A stretch of DNA of 64,000 nt from Trabulsiella guamensis ATCC 49490 (GCF_000734965.1 NZ_JMTB01000078.1:90316-154315), one strand, 5' to 3'; shown: positions 9,124-18,524, counted from the first letter of the stretch. A program made the numbers and translations. Notes: generated by a model not told the origin, from the sequence alone.

Positions 9124-10253
9124 TTCACTGCCTTCGGACGGACAAACAGTGCCGGTACGGCGACCAGCGCCATCACCCAGAATACGCCCTGATGCAGATG
9201 CTGATAGAGGAACCCGGCGAAAACGGTCATTACCGCGATGCTGCCGCCCATCGCAACGGCGGAGTACACCGCCTGCAGGCGGATAACTTCACTGCCCTGC
9301 CGCGCGGCGATATAGCGCATGGCTGCCAGATGGCAGACAGTGAAAGTGCCGCAGTGGAGGATTTGCGCGACGATAAGCCACGGCAGCGCCGTCGTCCAGC
9401 CCATCAGGCTCCAGCGCACAATACCGCACACTGCCGAAAGCAGCAGCAGATCCCGCGCGCTGAAACGGCGAAACACTTTTTTGCTCAACGCGAAGATGAT
9501 CACTTCAGCCACGACGCCCAGCGACCAGAGATACCCCACCGCAGAAGCAGAATAGCCCGCCCCCTGCCAGTAAATGGCACTGAAGCCATAGTAGGCCGCG
9601 TGCGCGCCCTGTAGCAGACAAACGCAGGCGAGGAACCGCCAGCTCTGCGCCATCAGCGCGCGCCAGGCCGGCCAGCCCGCGGCTTCCTGATGGCGGGCTT
9701 CGCCCTGTGGCAGCACTGACGGGCGCAGCAACATGCCGAGCAGCATCGAGGCGATGCCGAGACTGATCAGCACCAGAATCGCCCGGTAATCAAACAGACT
9801 CACCAGTTTACCGGTCAGCGCCGAGCCAATGACAAAGGCGACCGATCCCCACAACCGCACCCGGCCATAATCCATGGTGATCTGCTTTTGCCAGGTATTG
9901 GCCAGCGCATCGGTAAGCGGCACCAGTGGCGAGAAAAAGAGGTTAAAGCCGATCATAACGACCATCAGCCATGCCACGTTTTGCCCGGCCCAAAACGCCA
10001 GCACAAACAGCAGGGCAAGCAGAGCCAGCATGCGCAGGGCAGTGATAAGCCGTGAGGGATCGCTGACGCGGGGTGCAATCAGCAGGCTGCCGAGAAAACG
10101 GGCGACCAGTCCTGCCCCCAGCAAAATACCAATGGTTTCTGGTGTCAGACCCGTTCCCTTGAGCCAGACGCTCCAGAAAGGCAGAAAAATACCGTAGCTG
10201 AAAAAGTAGGTGAAATAGCTGAGCGCCAGCCAGCGCGTGGAGTGCAAGACCAT
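9120..10253 (-). CDS. hcaT: HcaT, MFS transporter (putative phenylpropionate uptake)
   Basis: The product has 377 residues (379 in E. coli) with about 12 hydrophobic segments. It starts MVLHSTRWLALSYFTYFFSY and includes RVRLWGSVAFVIGSALTGK and CVCLLQGAHAAYYGFSAIYW, close to E. coli HcaT of the nucleoside:H+ symporter-like MFS branch. In E. coli it neighbours hcaREFCBD, which degrade 3-phenylpropionate and cinnamate. Those genes are absent here: 54 bases upstream is the sugar cluster. Its role in this strain is therefore open; it could be a relic or import an aromatic acid used elsewhere. Confidence 0.92.
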   Translation of the reverse strand: MVLHSTRWLALSYFTYFFSYGIFLPFWSVWLKGTGLTPETIGILLGAGLVARFLGSLLIAPRVSDPSRLITALRMLALLALLFVLAFWAGQNVAWLMVVMIGFNLFFSPLVPLTDALANTWQKQITMDYGRVRLWGSVAFVIGSALTGKLVSLFDYRAILVLISLGIASMLLGMLLRPSVLPQGEARHQEAAGWPAWRALMAQSWRFLACVCLLQGAHAAYYGFSAIYWQGAGYSASAVGYLWSLGVVAEVIIFALSKKVFRRFSARDLLLLSAVCGIVRWSLMGWTTALPWLIVAQILHCGTFTVCHLAAMRYIAARQGSEVIRLQAVYSAVAMGGSIAVMTVFAGFLYQHLHQGVFWVMALVAVPALFVRPKAVN

Positions 10254-10307
10254 GATCCCTCCCGAAATGGTGGCGATAGTCTGGCGATAAACGATGGCGG
10301 GTGCAAG

Positions 10308-11174
10308 CTACTGTTTAAGGGCGGCTTCCTCTCCTTCTGGCGAAGCGCTGACCACAATTGAGATGGCGAAGCGGGTTTCATCCCCTTCCTGTAACAGTAC
10401 CAGTCCGGGCTGACCCGGCTGACGATGGGCGTTGACCGGGTGGCTCTGGGGTTCAAGGCAAAGGAATGACTGACCCGACATCCTGAACAGCATCAACCAC
10501 GGAGTTTGCGCGAGAAGCGTGACGCACATCACGTCGTCAGTAATCTGCGCCTGCCCGTTCCAGCCGGAATAGCAGACATTCAGCCATTCATCGCGCCCAT
10601 ACGTCGGGTGGCCGAAATCAGCGGCATCCGGCAGTTGTGGCTGCCACGCTTGTGGCAGATGCTTGTCCCCTTCCGGCCAGTATCCGCTGGCGCTGAACTG
10701 CACACGGCTATGAGCAGCAAAATGAAACCAGGGATGAAACCCCAGCCCGTAAAGCATCGGCGTTGCGCCGCAATGGGTCAGGTGTAACGTCGCGTGCAGC
10801 GCGTTGCCATGGAGCTGATAACGCAGACGCGCCAGATAATCAAAACCACAGGGGTGCTGGCTGCGCAGTTGCAGTTCGCAATCGCTGTCAGACTGCGTCA
10901 ACACCTGCCAGCGTTTTAGCCAGCCGTCGCCATGAAGATAAAAATCGGCATCCACCGGGCTCTGCGGCAGCACTATCTCCCTGCCCTGCAACCAGAACTG
11001 GTTTTCTGCTACCCGGTTCGCCAGCGGCAACATCGGGAACAGCGCCGCGGGTTCTGCGGCGTCGTACAATACCGGACGCTGAAATGTCAGGGAAAAGAGC
11101 TGTTTCAGCGCGCCGCCCTGCGGATCAACGCGCATCCGCAGATGCGCGTTTTCCAGTTGCAGAACCCCGTCCAT
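10308..11174 (-). CDS. Aldose 1-epimerase (galactose mutarotase-like) family protein
   Basis: The product has 288 residues with the mutarotase fold. Candidate active-site residues are the histidine in YLHGDGWLKRWQV (about 83), the histidine in GLGFHPWFHF (about 147) and the glutamate in FLCLEPQSHPVNAH (about 245). Mutarotases interconvert alpha and beta anomers of aldoses. It occupies the place of E. coli yphB and has a similar length and motifs, but the residues differ enough that I leave the symbol empty. Its ATG overlaps the stop of the MFS gene as TAATG, so the two are translationally coupled and the epimerase probably acts on the sugar that the MFS protein carries. Confidence 0.8.
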   Translation of the reverse strand: MDGVLQLENAHLRMRVDPQGGALKQLFSLTFQRPVLYDAAEPAALFPMLPLANRVAENQFWLQGREIVLPQSPVDADFYLHGDGWLKRWQVLTQSDSDCELQLRSQHPCGFDYLARLRYQLHGNALHATLHLTHCGATPMLYGLGFHPWFHFAAHSRVQFSASGYWPEGDKHLPQAWQPQLPDAADFGHPTYGRDEWLNVCYSGWNGQAQITDDVMCVTLLAQTPWLMLFRMSGQSFLCLEPQSHPVNAHRQPGQPGLVLLQEGDETRFAISIVVSASPEGEEAALKQ

Positions 11175-12613
11175 TAACGCATTGACTCCGGGTTCGCGCC
11201 TGCAGGGTGTTTCTGGTGCAGTTGTGCCAGTTGTGCTTCCAGCGCCTCCAGCGTCACACCTTTCGTTTCCGGAACATTACGCAGAATGTAGAGATACCCC
11301 GCCGCACAAATCACACCGTAAAGCAGGAAACTACCCGCCGCGCCGAGGCTGGCGTTCAGCAGCGGGAAAGTGTAGGTCAGCAGGAAGCAGGCAATCCACA
11401 GCGCCAGGGTGCCAAGCGACATCGCCAGACCGCGCACACGGGTCGGGAAGATTTCCGACAGCAGCACCCAGGTCACCGGTGCCAGGGTCAGTGCGTAGAT
11501 GGCTATCGCCGCGAGAACCAGCACCAATACCGGCCAACCCATCACGCCCATGGCGTAAGCACCGGCAATCAGTACATAGATGACTGTCAGACCGGCGGCA
11601 CCAAGCAGCATCAGCTTGCGGCGGCCCAGTTTATCCACCAGCGGCAGCGCGGCGATGGTAAAGACAAGGTTGATGATCCCGGTCGCCACAATGGATTTCA
11701 GCGTGCCGTTGATATCAAACCCGGCGGAGGCAAAAATCTCCTGCGCATAGTTAAAGATGACGTTAATTCCGCACCACTGCTGGAACACCGCCAGCACCAT
11801 GCCGATAATGACGATGGGTTTGATTTGCGGCTGCAACAGGGTGGAATACGAGACTTTATGATTGTCCTGTTGCAGGGTCTGTGCGATATCCTGCAATGTC
11901 TGCGCCGCGTAGCCTTTCGAGCCGATACGCTCCAGCATCGTTCTTGCGCGCTCTGGTTTTCCGGCTTTCACCAGCCAGCGCGGCGATTCCGGGACAAAAA
12001 ACATTAACACCAGAAACGCCAGCGCCGGGATCAGCTCCGCGCCGAACATCCAGCGCCAGCCCATCTGACCGTTCCAGGTATCGACCAGCATCTGCTGCGT
12101 CGCACCGCCAGGTACCGGATCAGCGATGATCAGGTTGATAAGCTGCGCCGCCAGCACGCCAATCACAATAGTCAACTGGTTAACGGCGACAAAGCGTCCA
12201 CGTTTCTCCGCCGGACTCACTTCCGCGATATACAGCGGACTGAGGGCAGACGCGAGACCGATGCCGACACCGCCAACAATGCGGTAGATAACGAACATGT
12301 CGAAACTGGTGGCGAGCGCCGTTCCCAGCGCCGAGGCGCTGAACAGGATAGCCGACAGGATCAGCGGCAGGCGACGCCCCAGTTTGTCGGCACACCAGCC
12401 GGAAATCAGCGCGCCAAAGATGCAACCGGCCAGCGCGGAGCTCATCGCCCAGCCCGACTGCGCAGGGTCAGTGATGGAGAACCACGCCTCGTAGAACGGC
12501 TTCGCCCCGCCAATCACCACCCAGTCATAACCAAACAGCAATCCACCGCAGGCCGCGACCAGACAGATCGTCCAGACATAGCCCATATTCAGTTGTGTCT
12601 GCGTATTGTTCAT
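11174..12613 (-). CDS. Sugar porter-family MFS transporter (XylE/GalP-like)
   Basis: The product has 479 residues and 12 predicted membrane segments. Sugar-porter hallmarks are present: GWCADKLGRRLPL after TM2, RIVGGVGIGLASALSPLYIAE in TM4, PESPRWLV after TM6, QQWCGINVIFNYAQEIF in TM7 (the QQ..GIN pair contacts sugar in XylE) and LVDKLGRRKLML. It is likely a proton symporter for a hexose or pentose. I chose MNNTQTQLN as the start because AGAGGC lies at a suitable distance and its ATG forms an ATGA overlap with the yphG stop. A frame 13 codons longer lies inside yphG. The substrate is not readable from the sequence. Confidence 0.85.
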   Translation of the reverse strand: MNNTQTQLNMGYVWTICLVAACGGLLFGYDWVVIGGAKPFYEAWFSITDPAQSGWAMSSALAGCIFGALISGWCADKLGRRLPLILSAILFSASALGTALATSFDMFVIYRIVGGVGIGLASALSPLYIAEVSPAEKRGRFVAVNQLTIVIGVLAAQLINLIIADPVPGGATQQMLVDTWNGQMGWRWMFGAELIPALAFLVLMFFVPESPRWLVKAGKPERARTMLERIGSKGYAAQTLQDIAQTLQQDNHKVSYSTLLQPQIKPIVIIGMVLAVFQQWCGINVIFNYAQEIFASAGFDINGTLKSIVATGIINLVFTIAALPLVDKLGRRKLMLLGAAGLTVIYVLIAGAYAMGVMGWPVLVLVLAAIAIYALTLAPVTWVLLSEIFPTRVRGLAMSLGTLALWIACFLLTYTFPLLNASLGAAGSFLLYGVICAAGYLYILRNVPETKGVTLEALEAQLAQLHQKHPAGANPESMR

Positions 12614-15600
12614 AAAAGTGCCTCTGTTGAGAGTGACGCAAAAATGCCGCACGCCAGCGCATGGCGCAGCAGATGCGCTTTGTCATGAGCCGGGTTGAGT
12701 GTTAACAGACTTGCTATCGTCGCGTCGCAGGCCGCGACATTCCCTTCGCCCAGTTGCCCGAGTGCTGTGATGAACAGACAATGCTCGCGATGGCGGTGAG
12801 ATGGCGGCGTGTCCAGCACTACCAGATCCGGCAACGACACGGCGAAGAAATCGGCTTCCGGGATGGTGTTCTCATGTACAGCGACCCACTCCGCGAAGGC
12901 ACGGAAATGGCGAGCTGCCTCTGCCGTGCGGCCGAGCGCCCGCATCGCCATCCCTTGCCAGAAGAGATAATCGGCAGGCTGATCGTTGTAGTAACGACCG
13001 GCATCGAGGCAGGAATCGCCCCGCGACGCCTGGCGGAAATGCCCCTGTGCCTGTTCATGGTTGCCAAGCTGTGCCGCGCAATAGCCGAGCAGATACCAGA
13101 TGTCGTTGTCGGTCTGACCTGGCAAACGCCCTTCACCCAGGTTGTACGGGTAACGCAATGCCGCGGTTAACAACCCCTGCGCCTCGCTGTACTCCCCGGC
13201 TGCGATAGCCGCCAGCGCCCGGTGCTGCTGGTTGAGCAGATACTGGCCGGTGATTTTGCCTTCGCCCCCTTCCCACGGGTGAAATTCGCGCTCCTGCAAT
13301 ACCTGCGCCGCCGCGTCGTAGTGACCACTGATGTTCCACAGGCTCAGCAACTCAGCAGTGAGATCATCGCGCCGCAGCACCACCGCCTGCCACGCTTCGA
13401 GACGGCAAAGCCGTTGCTCCACCGCTTCGCCCAGTTGTTTGTTAAGGAAATCAAGTTCGAACAGGAAACGGGCATTTTCCGGCTCCAGTTCAACCGCCCG
13501 CTGCAATGCGGCCAGCGCTTGCTGCGCATCCTGTTGCTTATTCCAGGCGTAGATCCCCAGCAGGCGATGCGCCGGAGCAAAATCCGGCCGCTGTTGTAGC
13601 GTCGTCTGCCAGCAGGCCACTGCCGGGGCATAGCGCCGTTTGCTGTACCAGAAACAGCCCAGCAGATAACTGGCGAAAGGGGTGTCGCCGAGGACTTGCA
13701 GCATCTGCACTTCGTCGAGGGTGTTGGGGAAACGAACATGGCGCGCATGCTGCGCTTCGGCAGCAGCGATAAGCTGCTGGCGTATGACCGGGTCGTCTGT
13801 CAGCGAGGCCAGCCACAGCAGCGGCAGCGCTTCCTGGCAGTCGAGGTTTTCCAGCATCTCGCGGGCGGCATCGGTCTGCCCCAACGAAGTTAACCATCCC
13901 GCCAGCAGACAGACATTCGCGCCACGCGACCCGGTGACCTGACGCAATTCACGCAACGACGGCGCATCACGCAGCAAAGACCAACGGACGTAATGAAGCG
14001 GATAATTCAGTGGGTAGCGTTTCAGGCACTCACTGATGTACGCCAGCGCGGCGGTATTGTCCCGAACATGAGATAACGCCAGCGCTTTCAGTCCCATCGC
14101 CAACAGGTTGCTACCGTTGAACTGGAGACTGAGATCGACATGCGCCAACGCATCCTGCCAGTTGCCCGTTTTCGCCGCCAGGCGCGCCAGCGACCACCAG
14201 GCCGCATCGCGGCAGTTACCACTCCAGCTTGCTTTGAAATAGTGCTCACGGGCTTCAGCCTCTTCGCCCTGTCGTTCCAGCGCGCTGCCGAGCAGCATGC
14301 TGGCTTCGCCATCGCGCGGATTTTTGTTCAGCCGGTGCGCTCTTGCCAGTGCGGCGCGGGCGCACAGCTCCGCCTGCGGCCAGTCGGCGCTGTTAAGCGC
14401 CAGCGTGCCGAGCGCGACGTTGTTGCGATAGTCCTGCGGATCCAGTTCCAGCGCCCGGCGGTAATAATCTGCGGCAAAACGGCTGGCGTGGTTGTACTGC
14501 TCCAGATGCTGGCCGATAAAGTACAGCTCGTCACTGTTGGTAAGATCCTGTGGCTGCGCGGGGGCGCGGGCCGGATCCGGCAGCGGGGTTTCTTCGGCGA
14601 TATGCTCCTGATAGCTGAGCAGCGTCTGGCCAGTGGCCGAACGAACCGTCAGGGTTAAACGTTGCGAAAAACGATCGGCCATTGTTTCCAGCCAGCTGTT
14701 TCCCGGTTGCAGCGACAGCGTGGTTTCCCACAGAGGCACACCGTCGGCGCTCAGTTCAACAACGACATTCTCCAGCGGCGCAACGGCGTACATTCCCAAC
14801 ACCAGTTGACCATTCTCCCTTTCCAGCTTCAGCGCCAGCGAGGTGCTGGCGTTCTGCACTGTCGCCAGTTCGCTGTATGGCAGGAAGTTCTGCACAAACA
14901 CTTTTTCTTCGTAAGGGGCAAGCCAGGTGAAATCAGGCTGGTTGTCGGTGAACACCCCCGTCATCAGTTCGATATACGGGCCGTTGCGATCGGTGAGATT
15001 ACGATCCCACGCCTGGCCGAAATCGTCATAACCCCACGTCCACTGCTTTTTACCAGGCGAAATATGGTGATCAGCAACATGCAGCAGACCGCCGCGCTCG
15101 CCGTGATGATACGCGCCGACAAAATCATAATCCGATTTTTCCGCCATGTAGGAAGTGGGCACCGGGACGTTTTTGTAGCGGGAGATATCGACGCCTGCCG
15201 AATAATCCACTTTGTAATAAGTGCCGGTGGCAATCGGGAACGCCGAGACGTCGCGCTTGCCGTGATCAAACACCGCTGTGACGTCCGGGGGAAAGACGCT
15301 CTGGTGATCGTCGCCGCCCTTCACCGCCGGATTCGCCCACCACAAAAAATGGCGCGGCGTGGCGTTGCCGTTAAACACTTTGCCGGTAATCTCGATCAGT
15401 GCCCGATCGGGATACAGCGTGAAGCCGGTCATCACCTGCAAACCGCGCATCGGTTCCGCTTCGCCCATCCAGACCGTTTGTGCGCCATCGTTTGATGCCT
15501 GAATAATAAAATCGACCGGCATGAAAGTGGTCGGACGGTGATGCTGCGGCCAGTTAAATTCGATACCGCCGGAAATCCATGGCCCCAGCAGCCCCACCAG

Positions 15601-15909
15601 CGCCGGTTTCACCACTTCGTTGTAATAGACAAAATCGCGCTGTTTGACCTTATCAAAGGCGCGGTGGATACGCCCGCCCAGTTCCGGCAACAGCAGCACA
15701 CGGATGAAGTCGTTTTCCATCCACACTGCCTGGTAGTCGCGCATTTCGCGCTGACCGGTCAGCGTATCGATTACGCCATATGGGTATACCGCTCCCGATG
15801 ACCCCTGATAAACGCGCTTTTCAAGAAACATCGGGTTGGTGTCTTCCGCCCCGGTGGTCCATGTGGGAAGTGAAAGCGTCTCCTGCCACACTTTTACTGA
15901 ACCGTACAT
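12610..15909 (-). CDS. yphG: YphG, large DUF5107 plus TPR-repeat protein of unknown function
   Basis: The product has 1099 residues from an ATG preceded by TGGAG at 6-base spacing; 26 further in-frame codons upstream have no support. The N-terminal half (about 1-430) is a DUF5107 beta-rich domain resembling carbohydrate-active folds, with LPTWTTG, FLEKRVYQGSSGAVYPYGV, LPELGGRIHRAFDK, WISGGIEFNWPQHHRPT and HHISPGKKQWTWGYDDFGQAWD. The C-terminal half (about 480-1099) is a string of TPR-like helices (for example YYRRALELDPQDYRNNVALGT and ALAALQRAVELEPENARFLF). No signal peptide is visible, so it is probably cytoplasmic. It is the first gene of the leftward operon with the MFS and epimerase genes. 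The DUF5107 fold and neighbours suggest action on a sugar or glycoside; the reaction is unknown. Confidence 0.88.
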   Translation of the reverse strand: MYGSVKVWQETLSLPTWTTGAEDTNPMFLEKRVYQGSSGAVYPYGVIDTLTGQREMRDYQAVWMENDFIRVLLLPELGGRIHRAFDKVKQRDFVYYNEVVKPALVGLLGPWISGGIEFNWPQHHRPTTFMPVDFIIQASNDGAQTVWMGEAEPMRGLQVMTGFTLYPDRALIEITGKVFNGNATPRHFLWWANPAVKGGDDHQSVFPPDVTAVFDHGKRDVSAFPIATGTYYKVDYSAGVDISRYKNVPVPTSYMAEKSDYDFVGAYHHGERGGLLHVADHHISPGKKQWTWGYDDFGQAWDRNLTDRNGPYIELMTGVFTDNQPDFTWLAPYEEKVFVQNFLPYSELATVQNASTSLALKLERENGQLVLGMYAVAPLENVVVELSADGVPLWETTLSLQPGNSWLETMADRFSQRLTLTVRSATGQTLLSYQEHIAEETPLPDPARAPAQPQDLTNSDELYFIGQHLEQYNHASRFAADYYRRALELDPQDYRNNVALGTLALNSADWPQAELCARAALARAHRLNKNPRDGEASMLLGSALERQGEEAEAREHYFKASWSGNCRDAAWWSLARLAAKTGNWQDALAHVDLSLQFNGSNLLAMGLKALALSHVRDNTAALAYISECLKRYPLNYPLHYVRWSLLRDAPSLRELRQVTGSRGANVCLLAGWLTSLGQTDAAREMLENLDCQEALPLLWLASLTDDPVIRQQLIAAAEAQHARHVRFPNTLDEVQMLQVLGDTPFASYLLGCFWYSKRRYAPAVACWQTTLQQRPDFAPAHRLLGIYAWNKQQDAQQALAALQRAVELEPENARFLFELDFLNKQLGEAVEQRLCRLEAWQAVVLRRDDLTAELLSLWNISGHYDAAAQVLQEREFHPWEGGEGKITGQYLLNQQHRALAAIAAGEYSEAQGLLTAALRYPYNLGEGRLPGQTDNDIWYLLGYCAAQLGNHEQAQGHFRQASRGDSCLDAGRYYNDQPADYLFWQGMAMRALGRTAEAARHFRAFAEWVAVHENTIPEADFFAVSLPDLVVLDTPPSHRHREHCLFITALGQLGEGNVAACDATIASLLTLNPAHDKAHLLRHALACGIFASLSTEALL

Positions 15910-16013
15910 GCTGTTCTCCACTAAATGCAGTAAAGTAAAATCAGGAGTGTAGTGGGCGATATCGTACATAAAGCAATCAACGCTCACGCATTACAGTTAA
16001 GGGAGTTAAGTGT

Positions 16014-17213
16014 ATGTTGCGATCTGGTTTCAACAATGCACGCGTTCGCGAGGCTAATAAGGCCATTTTCCTGGCGCATCTGTGGCGGGAAAAACAGCTC
16101 AGCAAGTCACGGCTGGCGCAGCTCACCGGGCTGTCGATTCCGGCGGTGAGCAACATTTTGCAGGAGCTGCTGGACGAAGGAAAAATCAGCCATTCAGCGG
16201 AAAAAATGAGTGCCCGCGGTCTTAATAGCGGCAGCTATCAAATCCCGCAGAGTGGAGCGTGGACGCTGTGCATGAACATCACCCCCACCGGTATTGACAG
16301 CCAGCTGGCCGATGCCCGTTTGCTGCCCGTTGGCGAACCGGGGCATCAGTCGTTCGACGCGCAAACTCCGCAAATACTGCTCAACCACATTGCTGAACAC
16401 TGGCGTCAGTACCGGCTGCGCTTCCCGGAACAGCGCATCAACCTGGCGCTGGGGGTTCACGGGCAGGTCGATCCGGTCACCGGGGTGTCGCAAACCATGC
16501 CGCAGGCGCGCTGGAAAACGCCGGTGGAGATGAAATATCTGCTGGAAGAGCGGCTTGGGGTGCAGGTGCGTATGGACAACGACTGCGCCATGCTGGCACT
16601 CGCGGAAAAATGGCAGAATCCGTCAGCATTGCAGGATTTCTGCGTCATCAACGTCGATTATGGGATCGGCTCCTCGTTCGTGATAGGTGATAAAATCTGG
16701 CGCGGCAGCCTGTACGGCAGCGGTCAGATCGGCCACACCATTGTCAATCCCGATGGTTCCGCCTGCGATTGTGGCCGCTACGGCTGTCTGGAAACTATCG
16801 CCTCCCTCAGCGCACTGAAAAAGCAGGCGCGGATATGGCTGAAAACCCAGCCTGACAGCACACTCAACCCGGACGCGCTCACCACCGCAGCGCTGATTGA
16901 GGCCTGGCGCAACGGCGATGTGCGTATTCAGGCATGGGTGGAACATGCCGCCAGCGCCATTGGTCTGAGCCTGTATAACTTCCTCAACATCCTTAATATC
17001 AATCAGATCTGGCTGTATGGTCGCAGCTGCGCGTTCGGCGAACGCTGGCTGAACACCATCGTCAGGCAGACCGGGTTCAACCCGTTTGATCACGGTGACA
17101 ATCCGCAGGCGAAAGCGACGCAAATCAGCTTCGGCAGGCTGAGTCGCGCCCAACAAATTCTTGGTATTGGCTATTTGTACGTGGAATCACAACTGAATGA
17201 CGAGGGGGGATAA
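16014..17213 (+). CDS. yphH: YphH, ROK-family transcription regulator
   Basis: The product has 399 residues (397 in E. coli). An N-terminal winged helix (about 10-70: NNARVREANKAIFLAHLWRE, LSKSRLAQLTGLSIPAVSNIL) precedes a ROK domain with sugar-kinase-like elements: DNDCAMLALAE, VDYGIGSSFVIGDKIWRGS, GQIGHTIV and the zinc motif CDCGRYGCLE (about 245-254). ROK repressors of this design (Mlc, NagC, XylR) bind a sugar or sugar phosphate and release DNA. It is divergent from yphG, with 104 bases between, and precedes the ABC-transporter operon, so it probably controls both. The effector is unknown. Confidence 0.9.
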   Translation: MLRSGFNNARVREANKAIFLAHLWREKQLSKSRLAQLTGLSIPAVSNILQELLDEGKISHSAEKMSARGLNSGSYQIPQSGAWTLCMNITPTGIDSQLADARLLPVGEPGHQSFDAQTPQILLNHIAEHWRQYRLRFPEQRINLALGVHGQVDPVTGVSQTMPQARWKTPVEMKYLLEERLGVQVRMDNDCAMLALAEKWQNPSALQDFCVINVDYGIGSSFVIGDKIWRGSLYGSGQIGHTIVNPDGSACDCGRYGCLETIASLSALKKQARIWLKTQPDSTLNPDALTTAALIEAWRNGDVRIQAWVEHAASAIGLSLYNFLNILNINQIWLYGRSCAFGERWLNTIVRQTGFNPFDHGDNPQAKATQISFGRLSRAQQILGIGYLYVESQLNDEGG

Positions 17214-17540
17214 CGGCGTTTTTCCTGTCTCGATTCAGTTCACAAACCTGAAACATTTTTTGCGGACGATTTGACGCGAATGACGGGAAAAGCGTCTCTC
17301 CGTGAATATAATTGATACTAATTTGTTAATTTTAAGTTTAAATACGAGGATTATTTAACATTTAAAACCTTACAATTCATGAGATAAATGTTAAAAATAA
17401 CCAAATATTAACTTTGTATTATCCATGCATTTACAATTCTGGGCATTAATCACATTCCTGAAAACTATGATTCATTCCCTCTTCCCTTCGTTGATAACCT
17501 CCTGTCCGTGACATGCCTCTGTCTCCCAAAAGGTACAACT
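17214..17540 (+). promoter_or_regulatory. AT-rich control region between yphH and the ABC operon
   Basis: This 327-base stretch has no credible gene. It is strongly AT-rich in its middle (about 17295-17450), unlike the GC-rich flanks. It holds a long inverted repeat (listed separately) and ends with the ribosome site AGGT just before the yphF-like ATG. Promoter elements for the downstream operon must lie here, but I could not pick one pair with confidence. A perfect CRP half-site TCACA at about 17450 has a poor partner. Confidence 0.5.
17353..17396. promoter_or_regulatory. Inverted repeat, candidate operator of the sugar operon
   Basis: Arms ATTTAACATTTA (17353-17364) and TAAATGTTAAAA (17385-17396) are complementary at 11 of 12 positions and lie about 32 bp apart centre to centre, close to three helical turns. 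Similar half-motifs (TTGTTAATTTTAAG near 17324 and ATATTAACTTTG near 17405) flank it. ROK regulators bind AT-rich dyads of this kind; assignment to YphH is inference. Confidence 0.4.
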
Positions 17541-18524
17541 ATGAAATTCAAACTCGCATTACTCAGTGCAACTCTGGTTTCTGCTTGCATGTTGTCCGGT
17601 CCTTCCTTTGCGGCGGAAAAATATGAAATCGCGGTAGTGGCGAAAGTCACCGGCATTCCGTGGTTCAACCGCATGGAAACAGGTGTTAGCGAAGCGGCTA
17701 AAAAATTGGATGTCAACGCGTATCAGACTGGCCCGTCAACGCCCGACCCTGCGCAGCAGGTGAAGGTGATTGAAGATCTGATCGCCAAAAACGTGAACGC
17801 CATTATCGTGGTGCCTAACGACGCTAAGGTGCTGGAGCCGGTGCTGAAAAAAGCCCGCGACAAAGGCATTGTCGTGCTGACCCATGAATCGCCTGACCAG
17901 CAGATCGGTCAGTGGGATATTGAAACCATCGATAGCGAGAAATACGCGCAGGCCAACATCGATGAGCTGGCGAAGGATATGGGTGGCAAAGGCGGGTACG
18001 CCATTTACGTGGGCTCCTTAACCGTGCCACTGCATAACGCATGGGCCGATTCCGCCATCAAATATCAGAAAGAAAAATACCCGGATATGTTTGAAGTCAC
18101 CTCGCGTCTGCCGGTGGCGGAAAGCATCGATAAGTCTTACGCCACCACGCTTGACCTGATGAAAACCTATCCGCAAATGAAAGGGATCATCGGTTTCGGT
18201 TCGCTCGGCCCGATTGGTGCAGGCCAGGCGGTACAGAAAAAACGCGCGAAAGATAAAGTAGCGGTGGTGGGTATTGCCATGCCAGGTCAGGCCGCGCCTT
18301 ACCTGATGCGCGGCGATATCAAAAAAGCGCTGCTGTGGGATCCGCGTGATGCCGGTTATGCGCTGGTGACAGTGGCTGATCAGCTGTTGCAGGGCAAAGC
18401 CGTCACCCAGGATCTGACCATTGATGGCTTAGGGAAAGCCGACGTCGACATGGAGAAGAAAGTGATCCGCTTTAACAAGATCCTCGAAGTCACCAAAGAC
18501 AACGCGCAATCGCTCGGTTTCTGA
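17541..18524 (+). CDS. yphF: Periplasmic sugar-binding protein of ABC transporter (YphF-like)
   Basis: The product has 327 residues, the length of E. coli YphF. I chose the ATG giving MKFKLALLSATLVSACMLSG because it starts a clear signal peptide, probably cleaved after SFA (residue 24), and is preceded by AGGT. The longer frame adds 11 codons without homology. The mature part is a type 1 periplasmic-binding fold of the ribose/AI-2 family: EIAVVAKVTGIPWFNRMETGV, VIEDLIAKNVNAIIVVPND and HESPDQQIGQWDIETID. It should bind a sugar in the periplasm and deliver it to the two permeases. The ligand is not readable by eye. Confidence 0.9.
   Translation: MKFKLALLSATLVSACMLSGPSFAAEKYEIAVVAKVTGIPWFNRMETGVSEAAKKLDVNAYQTGPSTPDPAQQVKVIEDLIAKNVNAIIVVPNDAKVLEPVLKKARDKGIVVLTHESPDQQIGQWDIETIDSEKYAQANIDELAKDMGGKGGYAIYVGSLTVPLHNAWADSAIKYQKEKYPDMFEVTSRLPVAESIDKSYATTLDLMKTYPQMKGIIGFGSLGPIGAGQAVQKKRAKDKVAVVGIAMPGQAAPYLMRGDIKKALLWDPRDAGYALVTVADQLLQGKAVTQDLTIDGLGKADVDMEKKVIRFNKILEVTKDNAQSLGF

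Noticed and set aside
14662..15495. 277-codon plus-strand frame opposite yphG
   Set aside because: It lies fully within the conserved DUF5107 domain on the other strand and has no family features or ribosome site.
15910..16013. CCACTA/TAGTGG inverted repeat in the yphG-yphH spacer as an operator
   Set aside because: Six-base arms 25 bases apart are too short to stand out from chance.
17436..17456. CRP site upstream of the sugar ABC operon
   Set aside because: Only one half (TCACA) matches; the other half (CTGGG) is far from TGTGA.
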